From: Centrapalus pauciflorus
Lineage: Eukaryota; Streptophyta; Magnoliopsida; Asterales; Asteraceae
Direction: 5' to 3'
Assembly (NCBI GenBank): GCA_020465985.1
Contig: JAANYP010002089.1
Span: 372,001 to 436,000, forward strand
Length of the DNA: 64,000 nt
The notes beneath the pieces are model-generated. The model saw nothing but the letters and a program-made list of their open reading frames with translations. It made no database searches and was not told where the DNA came from. The translations under genes and the position numbers were made by a program. Positions within the stretch are counted from its first letter, which is position 1. Each line of letters starts with the position of its first letter. Positions 23,947 through 35,319 of this stretch are shown here, piece after piece.

Positions 23947-26901
23947 ATGTCAAAAGACGCTCTAGCAATGGGATCAGAAACCAACCCCCCAATTCTTTAT
24001 CGGGGAGAATACGTCTAATGGAGGGAGAGGTTTCTAGAATTCATAAGCTTTCATGATCTGTCGGAAGAAATGTTGAAATCCATAACAGAAGGACCAGCTA
24101 CATTCATGGAAACAATTCCTGGAGTACCCACTGGTAATCCCCCAATTCCACCAAGGACAGTTGAGGTTACAAACTTGACTGAGGCACAAAAGAAAAGAAA
24201 GTTAGGGGATAAAACTGCCAGGAAATTATTACTGATCTCAATCCCCAATGACGTTTACACATGTCTCACAAACACAAAAACCGCCAAATCCATATGGGAT
24301 GAGGTGTGTAAACTTATGAGGGGATCTAACAGAGCTGCAACAAACAGAGCTAGAAATAGTCTGATGACATTCGAGAATTTTCGAGCTCGTGAAGGAGAAC
24401 TACTGGAAAACACTTACCTGAGGTTTGTTAGTTTGGTAAGTGAAATGAAAAGAAATGGAGTGACAAAGTCCAATTTGGACATAAATGTCAAGTCCTTAAA
24501 CGTACTGAACCCTGAATGGGAGAAGTATGCCATGATAATCCAGCAGACAAAGGACATTGAAGAAATGGATTTTCATATGATTTTTGAGAACCTCAATAAC
24601 TACCAAGAGGTTGCATTGAGGAAATTATCTGGCAAGAAGAAAGCCGAGAAAGAGACTGCTGACCCGTTGGCTTTACTGGCAGAAAAGAAGTACAAATATA
24701 AGCTGAAAAAGGAGAAAAGGGCAGTAGTCAGCAGTACCTCTTTCGAATCAGAAACATCAGATTCATCTGCAGATTCTGAGATTGAAGAAATGAAAAAGCA
24801 AATGGCACTACTAACCAAAGCATTTCAAAAGAAGTTCTACTGTAAGCCAACCAACAATAAGATGCGCTACAAGACTGGCTCGAGGAAAATTGAAAAGAAG
24901 GAAAAATATGAAAAATCTGGAGAGAGCAGTAGCAGAAAAGCTGACAAATATGAAAAATCAGATAAGGCAGCAAAGAAAGATTCAGAGCAGAAGTGCTATA
25001 ACTGTGGAAAACCAGGTCATTTTGCCCGTGAATGTAGACTACCAGTAGTCAAAAACTCTGACTACTATACAAGAAAGGCTCTCTTAGCCAAAGAAAAAGA
25101 GGCTGGAAATCTCTTATGGCGGAGGATGACCATTGATTACAGTTATCTGAAGATGAAGACATACTAGATGAGGACGCTCATATTTGCCTGAAATCAGAGG
25201 TTCTCAATGAGTCGGAATTAAGTGAGTCAGCCATGATAGCCGAGGATGAAGTATGGGTTGGATTAACAGATGAAGAGGATGAGGAAAGACAAGAGTCTGA
25301 GGAGGAAGAGACAGAAGAAGTTGCAATGATGGCAACTGGAAAAACTGATGATCAGGATAATGAAGATTCAGAGTCAGAAAGATCAGATGGTTCAGACACA
25401 CCGGAGGTAAATTCTAACTCTGATTCTGAAATTGATAATTCTTGTGTGCTAGAAGAGAAATCAACTCAGATGACCTTTATGCTTAAGAAATTTGAAAAAT
25501 CGTTAAAGGCTGAAAAGAAAAATGCTCACTCTTTGGAAAACAAGCTTCGTAATGAAGATAATTTAGTTTTAGATTTTTCCAAAGATAAAGCATTAGCCTT
25601 ACGAGCAGTTTCAGATTTACAAGATAAAGAAAAAGAACTTCAAAGCAAAATACAAGAACTTAATCATAATATATCTGACCTACAAGAAAGATTGAGAATG
25701 GCAGAATTAGAAGCTTCAAAGTTTTCTGTAAAATATCATGCTATTTTTGAAGAAAGAACTAAGCTTTATGAGAAAATAAAGAAAATGGAAGATGAATTTA
25801 TCAAAAGAGGACAAACAGATCAAACCATATATTTAAATCAACCAAAAGACACAGAATTTTACAATTCTAAATCTGGTATTGGTTGGGAAAATCCCAAGTA
25901 TCTGACAAAGGCTATATCCAGTTCACCTACTTTATATGATGTCAGATATATGAACTTAGGATTAAAAATGACTTTTATGAAACTATCTGATGAAGTAGAA
26001 TCTAGTGATAAACAAAAAGATCAAGATCAGACAAAATGCAAAATTCTGTTGATTATAACAGAATAAATGAATCAAGCAATAATACTGAAATTAAAGAAGA
26101 GTATATTCAGACATATTCTGCAAAGGATTTATCTGAATCTACTACTAAAAGGAATTTGATCTGTTTATGAACTCTGACTTCAATTCCTTAGAGGAAATGT
26201 TTGTTAAAATTGATGATTTTGTAAAACCTTTACATAACAAACAATCAGATGATCAAAAAGAACCTGTTAAAATTCTGCAAAGAATTTCTACAGATTCAAT
26301 AAAATCATCTGAAAATTCACCAACTTTACAACAAAAGAAGGAGAAAACAAAAGTTATTTTTGATACTCCTAACTTTGAAAAAGGTGAATCATCTTCAACA
26401 GAGAACTCCATTGCACTTAGAGTCCAATCTTTAAAAGGTAAGAGAAATTTACAGAAGAAACAAGTTTCTAAGTCTACTAATTCTCATGTTTCTTCTATGT
26501 CAGATATTATTGTGAACGGTTCAAGAAAGCAAGTTTGGAGAAAGAAGAAGAGAGAACAGAAAAACAAGAAAATAAAACAAGAGTGGCGCGTGAAGAAAAA
26601 TATAGTTACAGATAGAAATAGCAACTTTGAAAACTCTGTCTGTGATAATAAATTTGTTGATAATTCTTGTATAAAATTCTGTCGAACAGACTTAATTGCT
26701 TTGAATTCAGGTGCATGTAAATCTTTAATTGTAAAATCTGATAAGCTCGTCTGGCAACCGAAGAAAAAGGACCCATTTTTTTTAAACAGAAAAAGGTTTC
26801 ACAGCAAAATATTTCAAAAACAGTTCCACCAAGAATTGTACAAAAGTGGATACCTAAAAGAACTGTTCAAAAGTGGGTACCTAAGTCATCATCAATTGTA
26901 A
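23947..26901 (+). pseudogene. E4 gag, broken
   Basis: The ATG at 23947 (MSKDALAMGSE) is followed by a TAA at 24016-24018 in the GEYV-WRERF block. The frame then stays open to 25167. It includes the copia gag core (NPEWEKYAMIIQQTKD) and a CX2CX4HX4C zinc knuckle (CYNCGKPGHFAREC) at about 24992-25033. A frameshift near 25120 and a stop lead to 25233-26066, an acidic region followed by predicted coiled coil (QDKEKELQSKIQELNHNISD). 26167-26901 is a Lys/Arg/Ser-rich tail with a repeated WVPK-type motif. It would package RNA. A related copy of the tail is present inverted in E5. Confidence 0.85.
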
Positions 26902-27019
26902 AGCTAAAAGTCGTATCTGATCAGAAAACAAATAATAAACTGCATGATTTACCTAAATCAAAAGTACCCAACAATAAGTGGGTACCTCATGTGCTATTTC
27001 GTCTTATAGGTAAATCATG

Positions 27020-28290
27020 TATGATATCTTGACTCCGGATGTTCGAAGCATATGACCGGACAAAGAGACACACTCACGAACTTTGTAGAAAAGTTCTAGG
27101 GGGCGGTCAGATTTGGAAATGATCAGTTTTGTCCGATCAAAGGATACGGGAGTCTCGCATACGACAAAATTACCATTCAGAAGGTTTTCTACGTTGATGG
27201 TCTTGGACATAATTTGTTTAGCATTCGACAGCTGTGTGATAAAGGATTGGAAGTCAACTTCAAAGCCAATCGGTGCAACATCAGATTCGGGGAAGGAAAA
27301 GAAATATTGGCAGGAAACAGGAAAACCAATCTGTACTCCATTGACTTAGCCTCCATTAATCTGAAGAAAGATGTCTGCTTACTGTCAAAAGCTACATCTA
27401 AAACAGCATGACTATGGCATCGTCATCTTTCACATCCGAACTTCAATGAATTAACCAACCTAGCGAAAGGCGGGTTAGTTAAAGGGCTACCAACTCTCAA
27501 ATTCCAAAAGGAGCAGTTGTGTGCCGCATGTGAAAAAAGAAAGATGACAAGAGCTTCACACAAATCCAAATTCGAACACCCATCAATGAGAGCACTGGAA
27601 TTACTACATATGGATTTGTGTGGATCAAGGAGAGTACAAAGCATTAATAAGAAAAGATACGTATTGGTGATAGTTGACGACTATTCATGGTACACATGGG
27701 TTTTCTTCCTGAGGTCAAAATCAGATGCTACCGAAATCATCATAGACTTCATCCGGAAAATTCAAGTGAAGTTGCAACTTATAATTCAGTCAATCCGCTC
27801 AGATAACGGAACAGAATTCAAGATCAGATCGCTTGAATCATTTTTGAATTCTGTAGGAATCACACATCAGTTTTCAGCTGCTAGAACTCCACAACAGAAC
27901 GGTGTCGTTGAATGAAGAAATCGGACATTAGTGGAATCAGGAAGGACGATGCTGGTGTGTTCTAATCTACCGTTGTTCTTATGGGCTGAAGCAGTTGCAA
28001 CAGCTTGTTTCACACAGAATCGTTCAATCATCAATAAACGATTCGGAAAGACTCCTTATGAACTAATAAATAAACGGATACCTAATATTAAATCTTTCCA
28101 TGTCTTTGGATGCAGATGCTTCATACTAAATGACAAAGACAACCTTGGAAAGTTTAATCAAAAAGCAGATGAAGGTATATTTATAGGTTATTAAAAGGAG
28201 TCAGTCGCGTTCCGTGTCTACAACAAGCGAACCAAGACAGTCAACGAGAGCGTCAACGTCAAATTTGATGAAGGAGTGGTTATGACTTCT
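27020..28290 (+). pseudogene. E4 protease and integrase, broken
   Basis: The protease site LDSGCSKHMTG is at about 27027-27059. A TAG follows VEKF soon after. The frame from about 27113 carries GLGHNLFSIRQLCDKGLEV and runs to a TGA at about 27410 just before LWHRHLSHPNF (zinc finger HHCC, with CAACEKRK downstream). The integrase core has HMDLCG, IRSDNGTEF and TPQQNGVVE, followed by another TGA. 27931-28194 encodes the GCRCFILNDKDN block ending IFIGY and a TAA. All DDE-block motifs are visible. At least four stops make it inactive. Confidence 0.88.
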
Positions 28291-29027
28291 GAACATACCA
28301 GTTCAGGACCAGAACCTAACAAGCAGACTTCAATGGAGTCACCTGAACAGAATGCTGAAAATTCTGATTTAAATACATTGTTTGAGAATTTTTATGAAGA
28401 CTACTTTGAGAAGCCCAAAACTAATGTTTTAAATTTGGTGCATGACAGGATTACTGAAGATCCCGTCGTAGTCTCCGATCATTCTCATCAACAAGTATCA
28501 GAAGAAACTGGAGAAGCCTCAACAACAAATGTGCACTTGCCAACTGAAAATGCACAACCCATTGAATCTCCAGAATCTTCTGAAACCCCCTTAACATCCG
28601 AAAATTCAGAAACTCCTAACTCAGATACCCTACCAACTACATCTGAAGCAACCCCCCGACCTACATATTTAGACTGTAATCCCAATCAAGACCACATCGA
28701 ATCGTATCCACGTACCTTCAAATGGATGAGAAATCACCAGATAGAAAACATTATTGGTGATCCATCTGCTTCAGTCCAAACCAGAAGAGCCACAATAAAC
28801 GAGTGCCTATTTTCAAATTTTCTCAGCAAAATAGAGCCTAAGAATGTGAAAGAAGCACTTTTGGACGCTGATTGGATTGTTGCGATGCAAGAAGAACTGA
28901 ATCAGTTCGAACGGTTGAAGGTCTGGAGACTTGTTGCGCGACCCAAAGACAAATCTATCATTGGCACGAAGTGGATCTTTAAAAACAAAAAGGACGAACA
29001 TGGAGTAATCATTCGCAATAAAGCTCG
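28291..29027 (+). pseudogene. E4 reverse transcriptase, 5' part (split by E5)
   Basis: An acidic linker leads into the start of copia RT: EALLDADWIVAMQEELNQFE, then SIIGTKWIFKNKKDEHG and IRNKAR. The frame runs without change into the TSD GCTCG (29023-29027) and is interrupted by E5. RT resumes at 36716. Confidence 0.9.
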
Positions 29028-29331
29028 TGTGAAATATAGTTTCTACGAATTCAATCAACAATATGCAATTAATAAGAACAATAAATGTAATCAATACTGA
29101 CCGAATGATTTGATTGATACTCTTGATGATTACAAAATGATTTCTAGAATATTCTTGTACAGAGCAGCTTTCTCTAAATCAAATGCGTACAAAAAGATAT
29201 CTGACAGATCTGACAAAATCTTCCTATTTTGAAAGTCAACATGACTATTTATACACATTTACAAACTATAAGGAAATTACATATTAAGTCCCTAGACTTT
29301 GATATTTCATCAACTAAAACATATTCCAACA
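29028..29331 (-). repeat. E5 3' LTR (304 bp)
   Basis: The plus strand runs TGTGAAATATAG to ATTCCAACA. It matches 36412-36715 except one A/G difference in the TTTCTAGAATA region. The LTR TATA box on minus is at 29245-29254. Confidence 0.95.
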
Positions 29332-29344
29332 ATCTCCCCCTTTG
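29332..29344 (-). other. E5 polypurine tract
   Basis: The minus strand reads CAAAGGGGGAGAT directly before the 3' LTR. E4 has the same tract at 43857-43869. Confidence 0.9.
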
Positions 29345-29362
29345 ATGAAAGTAGCAAAGTCT

Positions 29363-31780
29363 TCAAGCTGACAAGCCAAGCTTCTGTTCAAATCTTCTAA
29401 TACTTTTCCGATCAGACAGTCTCCATTCAATTTTAGAAATAAACTCGACCATGAGTTTTCGATCGTTAACTGATAAAGCTCCTTTCTTTGTCTTCCTCTT
29501 TCGATCTGCCGCCAGTTTGCCTTTCAGACCATTCAACACCTTAATCAACGTTCCATCAGAAAACTTGTTCAATTCAACACTTCTCATAGCTCTCAATCTT
29601 TTATTTCTATCTTTGTACATGACAGCTGGATGCTTCACCATTATAACTTGAAACTCTTTAAGCTCACCAGCAAATTTAATATCTCTGTGAGGTGCAGTCA
29701 TGTTTATCTTCCTCATGCCTCTCTCAACTCCAATCTGTAGATCTTGCACTGACATTAATACCAGTTTGGTATGCATGAAATGAAACAATGTCTTCAGCGC
29801 AAATCTACAATATTCATTCCTTTTATTCCTGCACAGTTCGTCAAAAAGATCTTCAATATCGACTAAGTGCATGTTGAACATGTCAGCTTCAGTGAATACA
29901 TAAGTATTTCCATCTGATCTTGTGACTGTGAATTTCGGATAGAAAACCTTAACAAATCTTTCTTTTTCAATCTTCACAAGGTCAACAATTCTGAATTCAC
30001 TTTTAACCTTCTCAACCTCCTGTGTTTTGTTTCTCAGAAAGCTGGCATAGTTAACTAGATTGGGCATGTTAGGCTCTAGTACTTTAAATAACTTGTGGAA
30101 TGAACAAGGAGCTTGCTTTTTGCAAAAGATCCGTTTCTCCAGAATATCTTCAATATACGGCATCTTGTTCCTTTTTCTGATAAATTCAGCAGATCTGTTC
30201 TCTGGAAGTTCAAACTTTTTCATCTTCTTCTTACTTATCTCATCCTGATTCAACAAAGTTAGCATATCTTGAATTTCCCTCTGTACCACTTGTTGTGCTT
30301 GAAATCTAAGTCTGTGTTGTTTCTCAGATTCATCAGCTAGCACATACTCGTTGAAAAATCTATCCATAACTTCAACTTCATTCAACACAACCTTTTCTTG
30401 AGCCATACTGCTCTCAACATGAAATTCTTCAAACTCTTCTTTAACTTGTACAACAACCTCAGGCTTTTCAACCGTTGGTGTTGATTCAACATCCTTCATA
30501 ATTTCCTCAACTAGTACTTCCTCTTCCTCAATTCTTTCAGCTCTAAAATCTACATCAGTCAAAGTAATTATGTCATCATCTTCAGACACTTCAATATACT
30601 GCTCTTTTTCTTCTCCTGTCTCTTGAATACTTAGCTCTTTATCTTTCTCTTGAACGTCTTCCTCTGAATCAATATACTCAATAAACTGATAAATATCGGA
30701 CTGAGTGTTCAAAGGAACTGGAACATCTTCATAAAGAATCAATCCCAGCTCTCTCTGTTCACCAGCTGACTGTTTGGATCCTCCGGCTTCTTTCCCTTGA
30801 GTTTCTGGCTCCTTCTCTGGATATGTCAGCATTAAAATCCCCGGCGTCGGTTGATCAAGCTTTCTCCTCTTCTCCCCCTCATGAGGAGCATCATCGGAGT
30901 CTTCGTCATGCTCATCATGTTTCCTCTTAGATGAGGAAGCTTGAGCCTTGCAGGTCTCTTCCACTGCAGCTACTCGTTCTGAAAGATTACCCAACGCAGT
31001 TACCACAGTATTTTCCAGGCTGATCATACGTTCTCTCATCTCGTCAAATTGATCAAAAACAAAATCCTTCAACTCTTCCTTCAACTCTTCTATAGCTTGC
31101 TTTGAGTCAGTTTGCTTGACAGACTCCTCTGCAACATCTTTTCCCTTTAAAAATTTCTGAATATTTGTCATTTGAGCCATTACTTCCGCTAACTGATTAG
31201 AAACATGCAAATTGACACCAGACACAGCTGCATTCAGTGCACTTGTCAAGGTTGACTCTGTAACAAAAGGGGATAAACTCACCACTGGGTCACGTAGACT
31301 TCCAGTTGACACAACAGTCGAACTTGTAAAAAGAACTTCTGTGTGGCCAGTGCTCAGAGTTGGTATTGGCGTTTCTCTGACTGGACTTCCACCCTCTTCA
31401 AGTGACGGAGCAACAAATGCTTCCGTTACTAAGGGTGTTCCGGTGGGAACACTAAGTTCAGCCACACTTACTTCAACGAATGAAGTTGACTCAAGTGTCC
31501 TAAATTGTATAGGATCTAGACTTTGTGATTCAAATGAAGTCGTACACACGGGCAGTTGTGCACTTGTTTCAATATCCATCAAGTCCAAGTGACTTTCGGA
31601 TAGATCGTGTGTTTCATCCCGGTGTTCAAATGAAACAATCTCCTGTTGAGAGGAGACTGAGTGGATAGGAAGGTGTGCAGTCGTCAGTGGGATACTGACT
31701 TGGTCAATGCTAACTCTCATAGGAGAGCTAACAGCAGATGTAGCTATTTCCCGGCTTTCTGGGCTTAGGACCTCCCTCAC
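29363..31780 (-). CDS. E5 aORF, C-terminal portion (805 codons)
   Basis: The frame is continuous with the upstream 422-codon part except for one TAG at 31784-31786. It contains a Ser/Thr-rich stretch, a predicted coiled coil (EELKEELKDFVFDQFDEMRE, SLENTVVTALGNLSERVA), and a basic bipartite patch resembling a nuclear signal (SSKRKHDEHDED, then GEKRRKLDQ). An acidic Glu/Val-rich stretch and a compact C-terminal domain follow: ADMFNMHLVDIEDLFDELC, SVQDLQIGVERGMRK, HPAVMYKDRNKRLRAM, NKFSDGTL, WRLSDRKSIRRFEQKLG. The C-terminal domain resembles one I recall from Asteraceae copia extra ORFs. I see no signal peptide or membrane segment, so env-like is only a positional label. Function is unknown. Confidence 0.75.
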   Translation of the reverse strand: MREVLSPESREIATSAVSSPMRVSIDQVSIPLTTAHLPIHSVSSQQEIVSFEHRDETHDLSESHLDLMDIETSAQLPVCTTSFESQSLDPIQFRTLESTSFVEVSVAELSVPTGTPLVTEAFVAPSLEEGGSPVRETPIPTLSTGHTEVLFTSSTVVSTGSLRDPVVSLSPFVTESTLTSALNAAVSGVNLHVSNQLAEVMAQMTNIQKFLKGKDVAEESVKQTDSKQAIEELKEELKDFVFDQFDEMRERMISLENTVVTALGNLSERVAAVEETCKAQASSSKRKHDEHDEDSDDAPHEGEKRRKLDQPTPGILMLTYPEKEPETQGKEAGGSKQSAGEQRELGLILYEDVPVPLNTQSDIYQFIEYIDSEEDVQEKDKELSIQETGEEKEQYIEVSEDDDIITLTDVDFRAERIEEEEVLVEEIMKDVESTPTVEKPEVVVQVKEEFEEFHVESSMAQEKVVLNEVEVMDRFFNEYVLADESEKQHRLRFQAQQVVQREIQDMLTLLNQDEISKKKMKKFELPENRSAEFIRKRNKMPYIEDILEKRIFCKKQAPCSFHKLFKVLEPNMPNLVNYASFLRNKTQEVEKVKSEFRIVDLVKIEKERFVKVFYPKFTVTRSDGNTYVFTEADMFNMHLVDIEDLFDELCRNKRNEYCRFALKTLFHFMHTKLVLMSVQDLQIGVERGMRKINMTAPHRDIKFAGELKEFQVIMVKHPAVMYKDRNKRLRAMRSVELNKFSDGTLIKVLNGLKGKLAADRKRKTKKGALSVNDRKLMVEFISKIEWRLSDRKSIRRFEQKLGLSA

Positions 31781-31783
31781 ACT

Positions 31784-33052
31784 CTATTCAGCTATCTGTA
31801 CTATATCAATCATCAAACCTCCTCCCTCATGATGATCACCTCCATCATCATCATTATCATCATCATCAGCTCCTTCTCCCTCTTCTTCTTGAATATCAGA
31901 TAATGTCCTCTCAGAATCTGACTTTTCTGCTTCTTCCTCACCACCCCTCACACTTCCTACACCCTCACTCACAGACTGGGCAACCTGAACTTCAGCCCCT
32001 TGCTGAGGTTCCTCGATCCTTAAAGCTCCTGGGCTAAGAGAACTCGGTTCCTGAGTCTCTATAGGAGCATGATCTATTCTGTACAATTTCACATATTCAC
32101 TTTCTTGATCTGCATATTTGAGTAATGACTCTGGAATTGGCATTATGTTAGCATTCGGGGAGTCTGGCACTTCATGTAAACTCATCATGACGTAGTCTGG
32201 GCATCTCTGAGAATTGGCTCTCTTTGGAATATTTTCATTGGCCCTTAATATCCCTCGGATAAGAATCTGGATAAACCTTTGAAGTGGAACAAACTTCCTT
32301 GCTCTATTTGTAGTCTTAGCCAGTACTATCTCCTTTAGATCCTCCCAGATACACAGAGCAAAATCATAATGTTTGTTGAATGCGATCCCATGAAATATCC
32401 TCAGGCAATGAATGCTGCATCGGTCAATTCCAGTATGCTTTGAAGTCATGCAACGATTAATGATACCAAATAGTGTGTACCATTCGCCATTTAAACCATT
32501 TCTGTGAAATTTAGAGCTTTTCGGAAGTGGCTTTGAGTAGCCTAGACAAATCAAATCATGAACAAGCTCTTCATCAGAAACAAAATCCTCAAAATCTGCT
32601 AACTCTGGAAAGTTCACAGTGTCTATTCGTCGTGGAAGAAATAAATTGTGACGTAGCCTTGCAAGAGTGATCTTTGTCTTGAATTGATCAATCGTCACTT
32701 TAAAATGGTGATTACCATCCGCAGGAACAAATTTGACAGTATGCCAAAATTGTTGTAAGTACACTTGTGGAATAGACGGCTTATACTGAAGCAGATAACC
32801 AAGAGGATGGCCTTTTAGAATGTCCACAATGATCGGATGGCTTACTTTTATAACTTTGGGATCTAAACGGTGGTTATTGTCCCTGAAAGGAAGGCAATGT
32901 TTTGGCTTTACAAGTTGATTATCTGGAATAATATGGGTTTGTGAAGAACGGGCTACAGAGGTTGATCTGACTGGGGTAGAAACGAGGGTATGATTTGATG
33001 ATGATTGAGCATCAGAGGAATTTGAATTTTGGGATTGCACAGGAGATGCCAT
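31784..33052 (-). CDS. E5 aORF, N-terminal portion (422 codons)
   Basis: It starts MASPVQSQNSN at 33052, nine bases after a candidate splice acceptor. Residues 1-50 are Ser/Thr-rich. Residues 65-330 form a conserved domain with KVSHPIIVDILKGHPLGY, QQFWHTVKFVP, ITLARLRHNLFLPRR, then CSIHCLRIFHGIAFN and VPLQRFIQILIRGIL. The tail is acidic (runs of Asp) and His-containing. It stops at TAG 31784-31786; E4 has GAG at the matching codon, so the stop is probably a single base change. The same domain is in E4 (about 40349-41305) and, more distantly, in E1. Confidence 0.75.
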   Translation of the reverse strand: MASPVQSQNSNSSDAQSSSNHTLVSTPVRSTSVARSSQTHIIPDNQLVKPKHCLPFRDNNHRLDPKVIKVSHPIIVDILKGHPLGYLLQYKPSIPQVYLQQFWHTVKFVPADGNHHFKVTIDQFKTKITLARLRHNLFLPRRIDTVNFPELADFEDFVSDEELVHDLICLGYSKPLPKSSKFHRNGLNGEWYTLFGIINRCMTSKHTGIDRCSIHCLRIFHGIAFNKHYDFALCIWEDLKEIVLAKTTNRARKFVPLQRFIQILIRGILRANENIPKRANSQRCPDYVMMSLHEVPDSPNANIMPIPESLLKYADQESEYVKLYRIDHAPIETQEPSSLSPGALRIEEPQQGAEVQVAQSVSEGVGSVRGGEEEAEKSDSERTLSDIQEEEGEGADDDDNDDDGGDHHEGGGLMIDIVQIAE

Positions 33053-33060
33053 TTGAATAC

Positions 33061-34467
33061 CTGTAAAAAATAAAATTCATGTTAGGCTTACCAAGTACAC
33101 AAAGAACAACCTACAAAATGTAGAAAAACTTGTAACATTTTATCAGAAATTGCAAAAACTTGTGATTTTCTGTTTAAAGCATCGGGATTCCTGACAATAA
33201 TTGAAAAATTATTGAGAGGACTCCAAAGTCAATCGTTTAGAGACCAATGTTAGAAAAACACAAATTTATAACAATTTCTTAAAAAATGTGACATTTTTCT
33301 TAAAACTTTAAAATACTACACTTAGAAAAATTTTCTGATGAAACTCGAATGAAACTACACGTTTCTCGAATGACTCTTTAACAATCTCGGGTGACACATG
33401 AAACAACTCGAATAAGTCTACACCCAACTCGAATGATGTATACATGAAACTCGAATAATACTCTGTGAAACTCGAATAAAGATTTGAGTTTTCTCGAATG
33501 ATGAAATTTAAAACTCGATTAAGTCACTACAAAACTCGAATGTCATATACATGAAACTCGAATGTAACATGTATTAAACTCGAATGGAAAATGGGATCCA
33601 ACACCCAACTCGAATGACTAAGTCATTTTCTCGATTAGATCATAGTCCCAACTCGAATAACCTTTGAAGCACTTATTTTCTGAAAATTTTCTAAGTGTTA
33701 CACCCACACTTGTCAACTCGCATAGAACCCAAATATTTCTCGAATGAGTCATGATGCAACTCGAATTATTCTCAGATAAAACTCGAATGACACATATAGG
33801 CAACTCGAATGACATACATATCAACTCGAATGACTCTGTCATTCAACTCGAATGACTCTGTCATTCAACTCGAATGACTCTTTGACAACTCGAATGGAAC
33901 TGTTGATCAACTCGAATAATACTTTCAATAAACTCGAATGAAGCTGTTGATCAACTCGAATAACACTTCCAATAAACTCGAATGAAGCTTTATTCGAGAA
34001 ACTTCTTTTTATTTTTCTACAAGTCTAAAACTCACTTATTTTGATGAATTTAATTTCAAGGATCAATTTCAGACTTTTAAAACAAGTACCCCCTTCGAAA
34101 ATGTATTTTAAACACATTTATTTTACTGAACTTTGAACAAAAACAACTTTAAAGTTGTTAAAAATTCAAATTTCAGAATATTCAAGAACTCGAAACTGTT
34201 TTATTTGAAAGATCAGTGATTCTGTTTGTGTGATGTAAAAATGACTTATGAAATTTTAGATTCATAATCATAGTACCAATTCGAGCCTTATCACACATTT
34301 AATTTCAACTTTATGAACAAATACCATGAGTTGCCATTAACAGTCAAGAACTCAAAAAAAATACAAACAGGTAGAAGCAAACCATATACAAAAAAAAATA
34401 CTAAGCAGATATACTAACCATATAAAGAAACAAACTAAAAAAAAAAAAAATACGAACGTTTACTCAC
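33061..34467 (-). promoter_or_regulatory. Candidate intron before the E5 aORF
   Basis: The minus-strand donor ATT|GTGAGTAA begins at 34467. The acceptor TTTTTTACAG ends at 33061, with branch-like CTAAC at 33085-33081. The inferred length is 1,407 bp. The interior at about 33340-33990 is an array of CTCGAAT (plus-strand view). E4 has the same donor, branch site and acceptor (38834-40182). This is inferred from conserved motifs and is not demonstrated. Confidence 0.55.
33340..33990 (-). repeat. TTCGAGTT motif array inside the E5 candidate intron
   Basis: About 30 copies of AACTCGAATG-type motifs on the plus strand, separated by 10-25 bases. Some neighbouring units are duplicated, for example the ACTCTGTCATTC pair near 33830-33860. 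Confidence 0.85.
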
Positions 34468-34590
34468 AATTTTGATGAAAAAATTGTCGGTTGGTGGGTT
34501 TTTGAGGTTTCTTCAAAGGGAAGAAATCTATTTGGAGAAGATGAGGAAATGTATTTTCCGGAAAAAGTAAATTTGAATTTGAAAATTCAA

Positions 34591-34597
34591 ATTTATA
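34591..34597 (-). promoter_or_regulatory. Candidate internal TATA box of the E5 aORF unit
   Basis: TATAAAT on the minus strand, about 125 bases before the candidate splice donor. TCATCTTCTCCAAA follows, shared with E4 (TATA at 38693). Confidence 0.5.
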
Positions 34598-34789
34598 TCC
34601 TCATTTACCCGGCCCATTTTTGAATTTTCAAATTTGAAAAATCCGGCCCATTATCTAAACCAACTTAGCCCACACACTAACTTTTCAATCAAAAATTGTG
34701 ACTAAAAAAAAATTAACTACACAAAAAAATTTTAAATGGACTAAAGAAAATATTTTTGTAAAAAAAATAAACAAACAAAAACAAAAAAA

Positions 34790-35313
34790 AATTAAAATGA
34801 AAGAAAGAAAGAAAAAAAAATTTACAGATAGAAACAGCAAAATTGAACATTCTGTCTGTAATAATGATAAAATTGTTAATAATTCTTGTATTAAGTTTTC
34901 AAGATCGAAATTAATTGCTTTGAATTCTTATGTTTGTAAGTCTGAAACTGTGAAGTATAATAAGCTTGTGTGGCAACCAAAGAAAAAGGACTCATTGTAT
35001 GAACAGAAAAAGGATCTACAGATAAAAATTTCAAAAACAATTCCACAGCGAATTGTACAAAAGTGGATACCCAAAAGAACAATTCAAAAATGGGTACCTA
35101 AAATAAATTCAAACGATAAGCCTAAAGCCATATCAGTTAGAAAAACAAATGATACTATGCATGTTTTACCTAAAACTAAAGTACCCAACTACAAGTGGGT
35201 ACCTCATGTGCTATTACGTTTTATAGGTAAACCATGTCTGGTACCTTGATTCGGGATGCTCCAAACACATGACCGGACAACGAGACACACTCACGGACTT
35301 TGTAGAAAAGTTC
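34790..35313 (+). pseudogene. Inverted gag-tail/protease fragment inside E5
   Basis: It lies in the orientation opposite to E5. It matches the E4 region of about 26600-27094: FTDRNSKIEHSVCNN, KLVWQPKKKD, QKWIPKRTIQKWVPK, then LDSGCSKHMTGQR of the protease. It ends abruptly at about 35313, where leader repeats begin. The left limit is uncertain because the flank is A-rich. It occupies the place where gag-pol should be. An origin by template switching during reverse transcription is possible. Confidence 0.8.
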
Positions 35314-35319
35314 TGTGTT

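Noticed and set aside
28276..29100. 274-codon ORF ending in KYSFYEFNQQ
   Set aside because: The last residues come from the E5 LTR; the real frame continues in E4 RT at 36716.
29363..33052. Retroviral envelope gene
   Set aside because: No signal peptide, transmembrane segment or furin-like site seen. The ORF has basic and acidic soluble-looking domains, so only a neutral aORF label is used.
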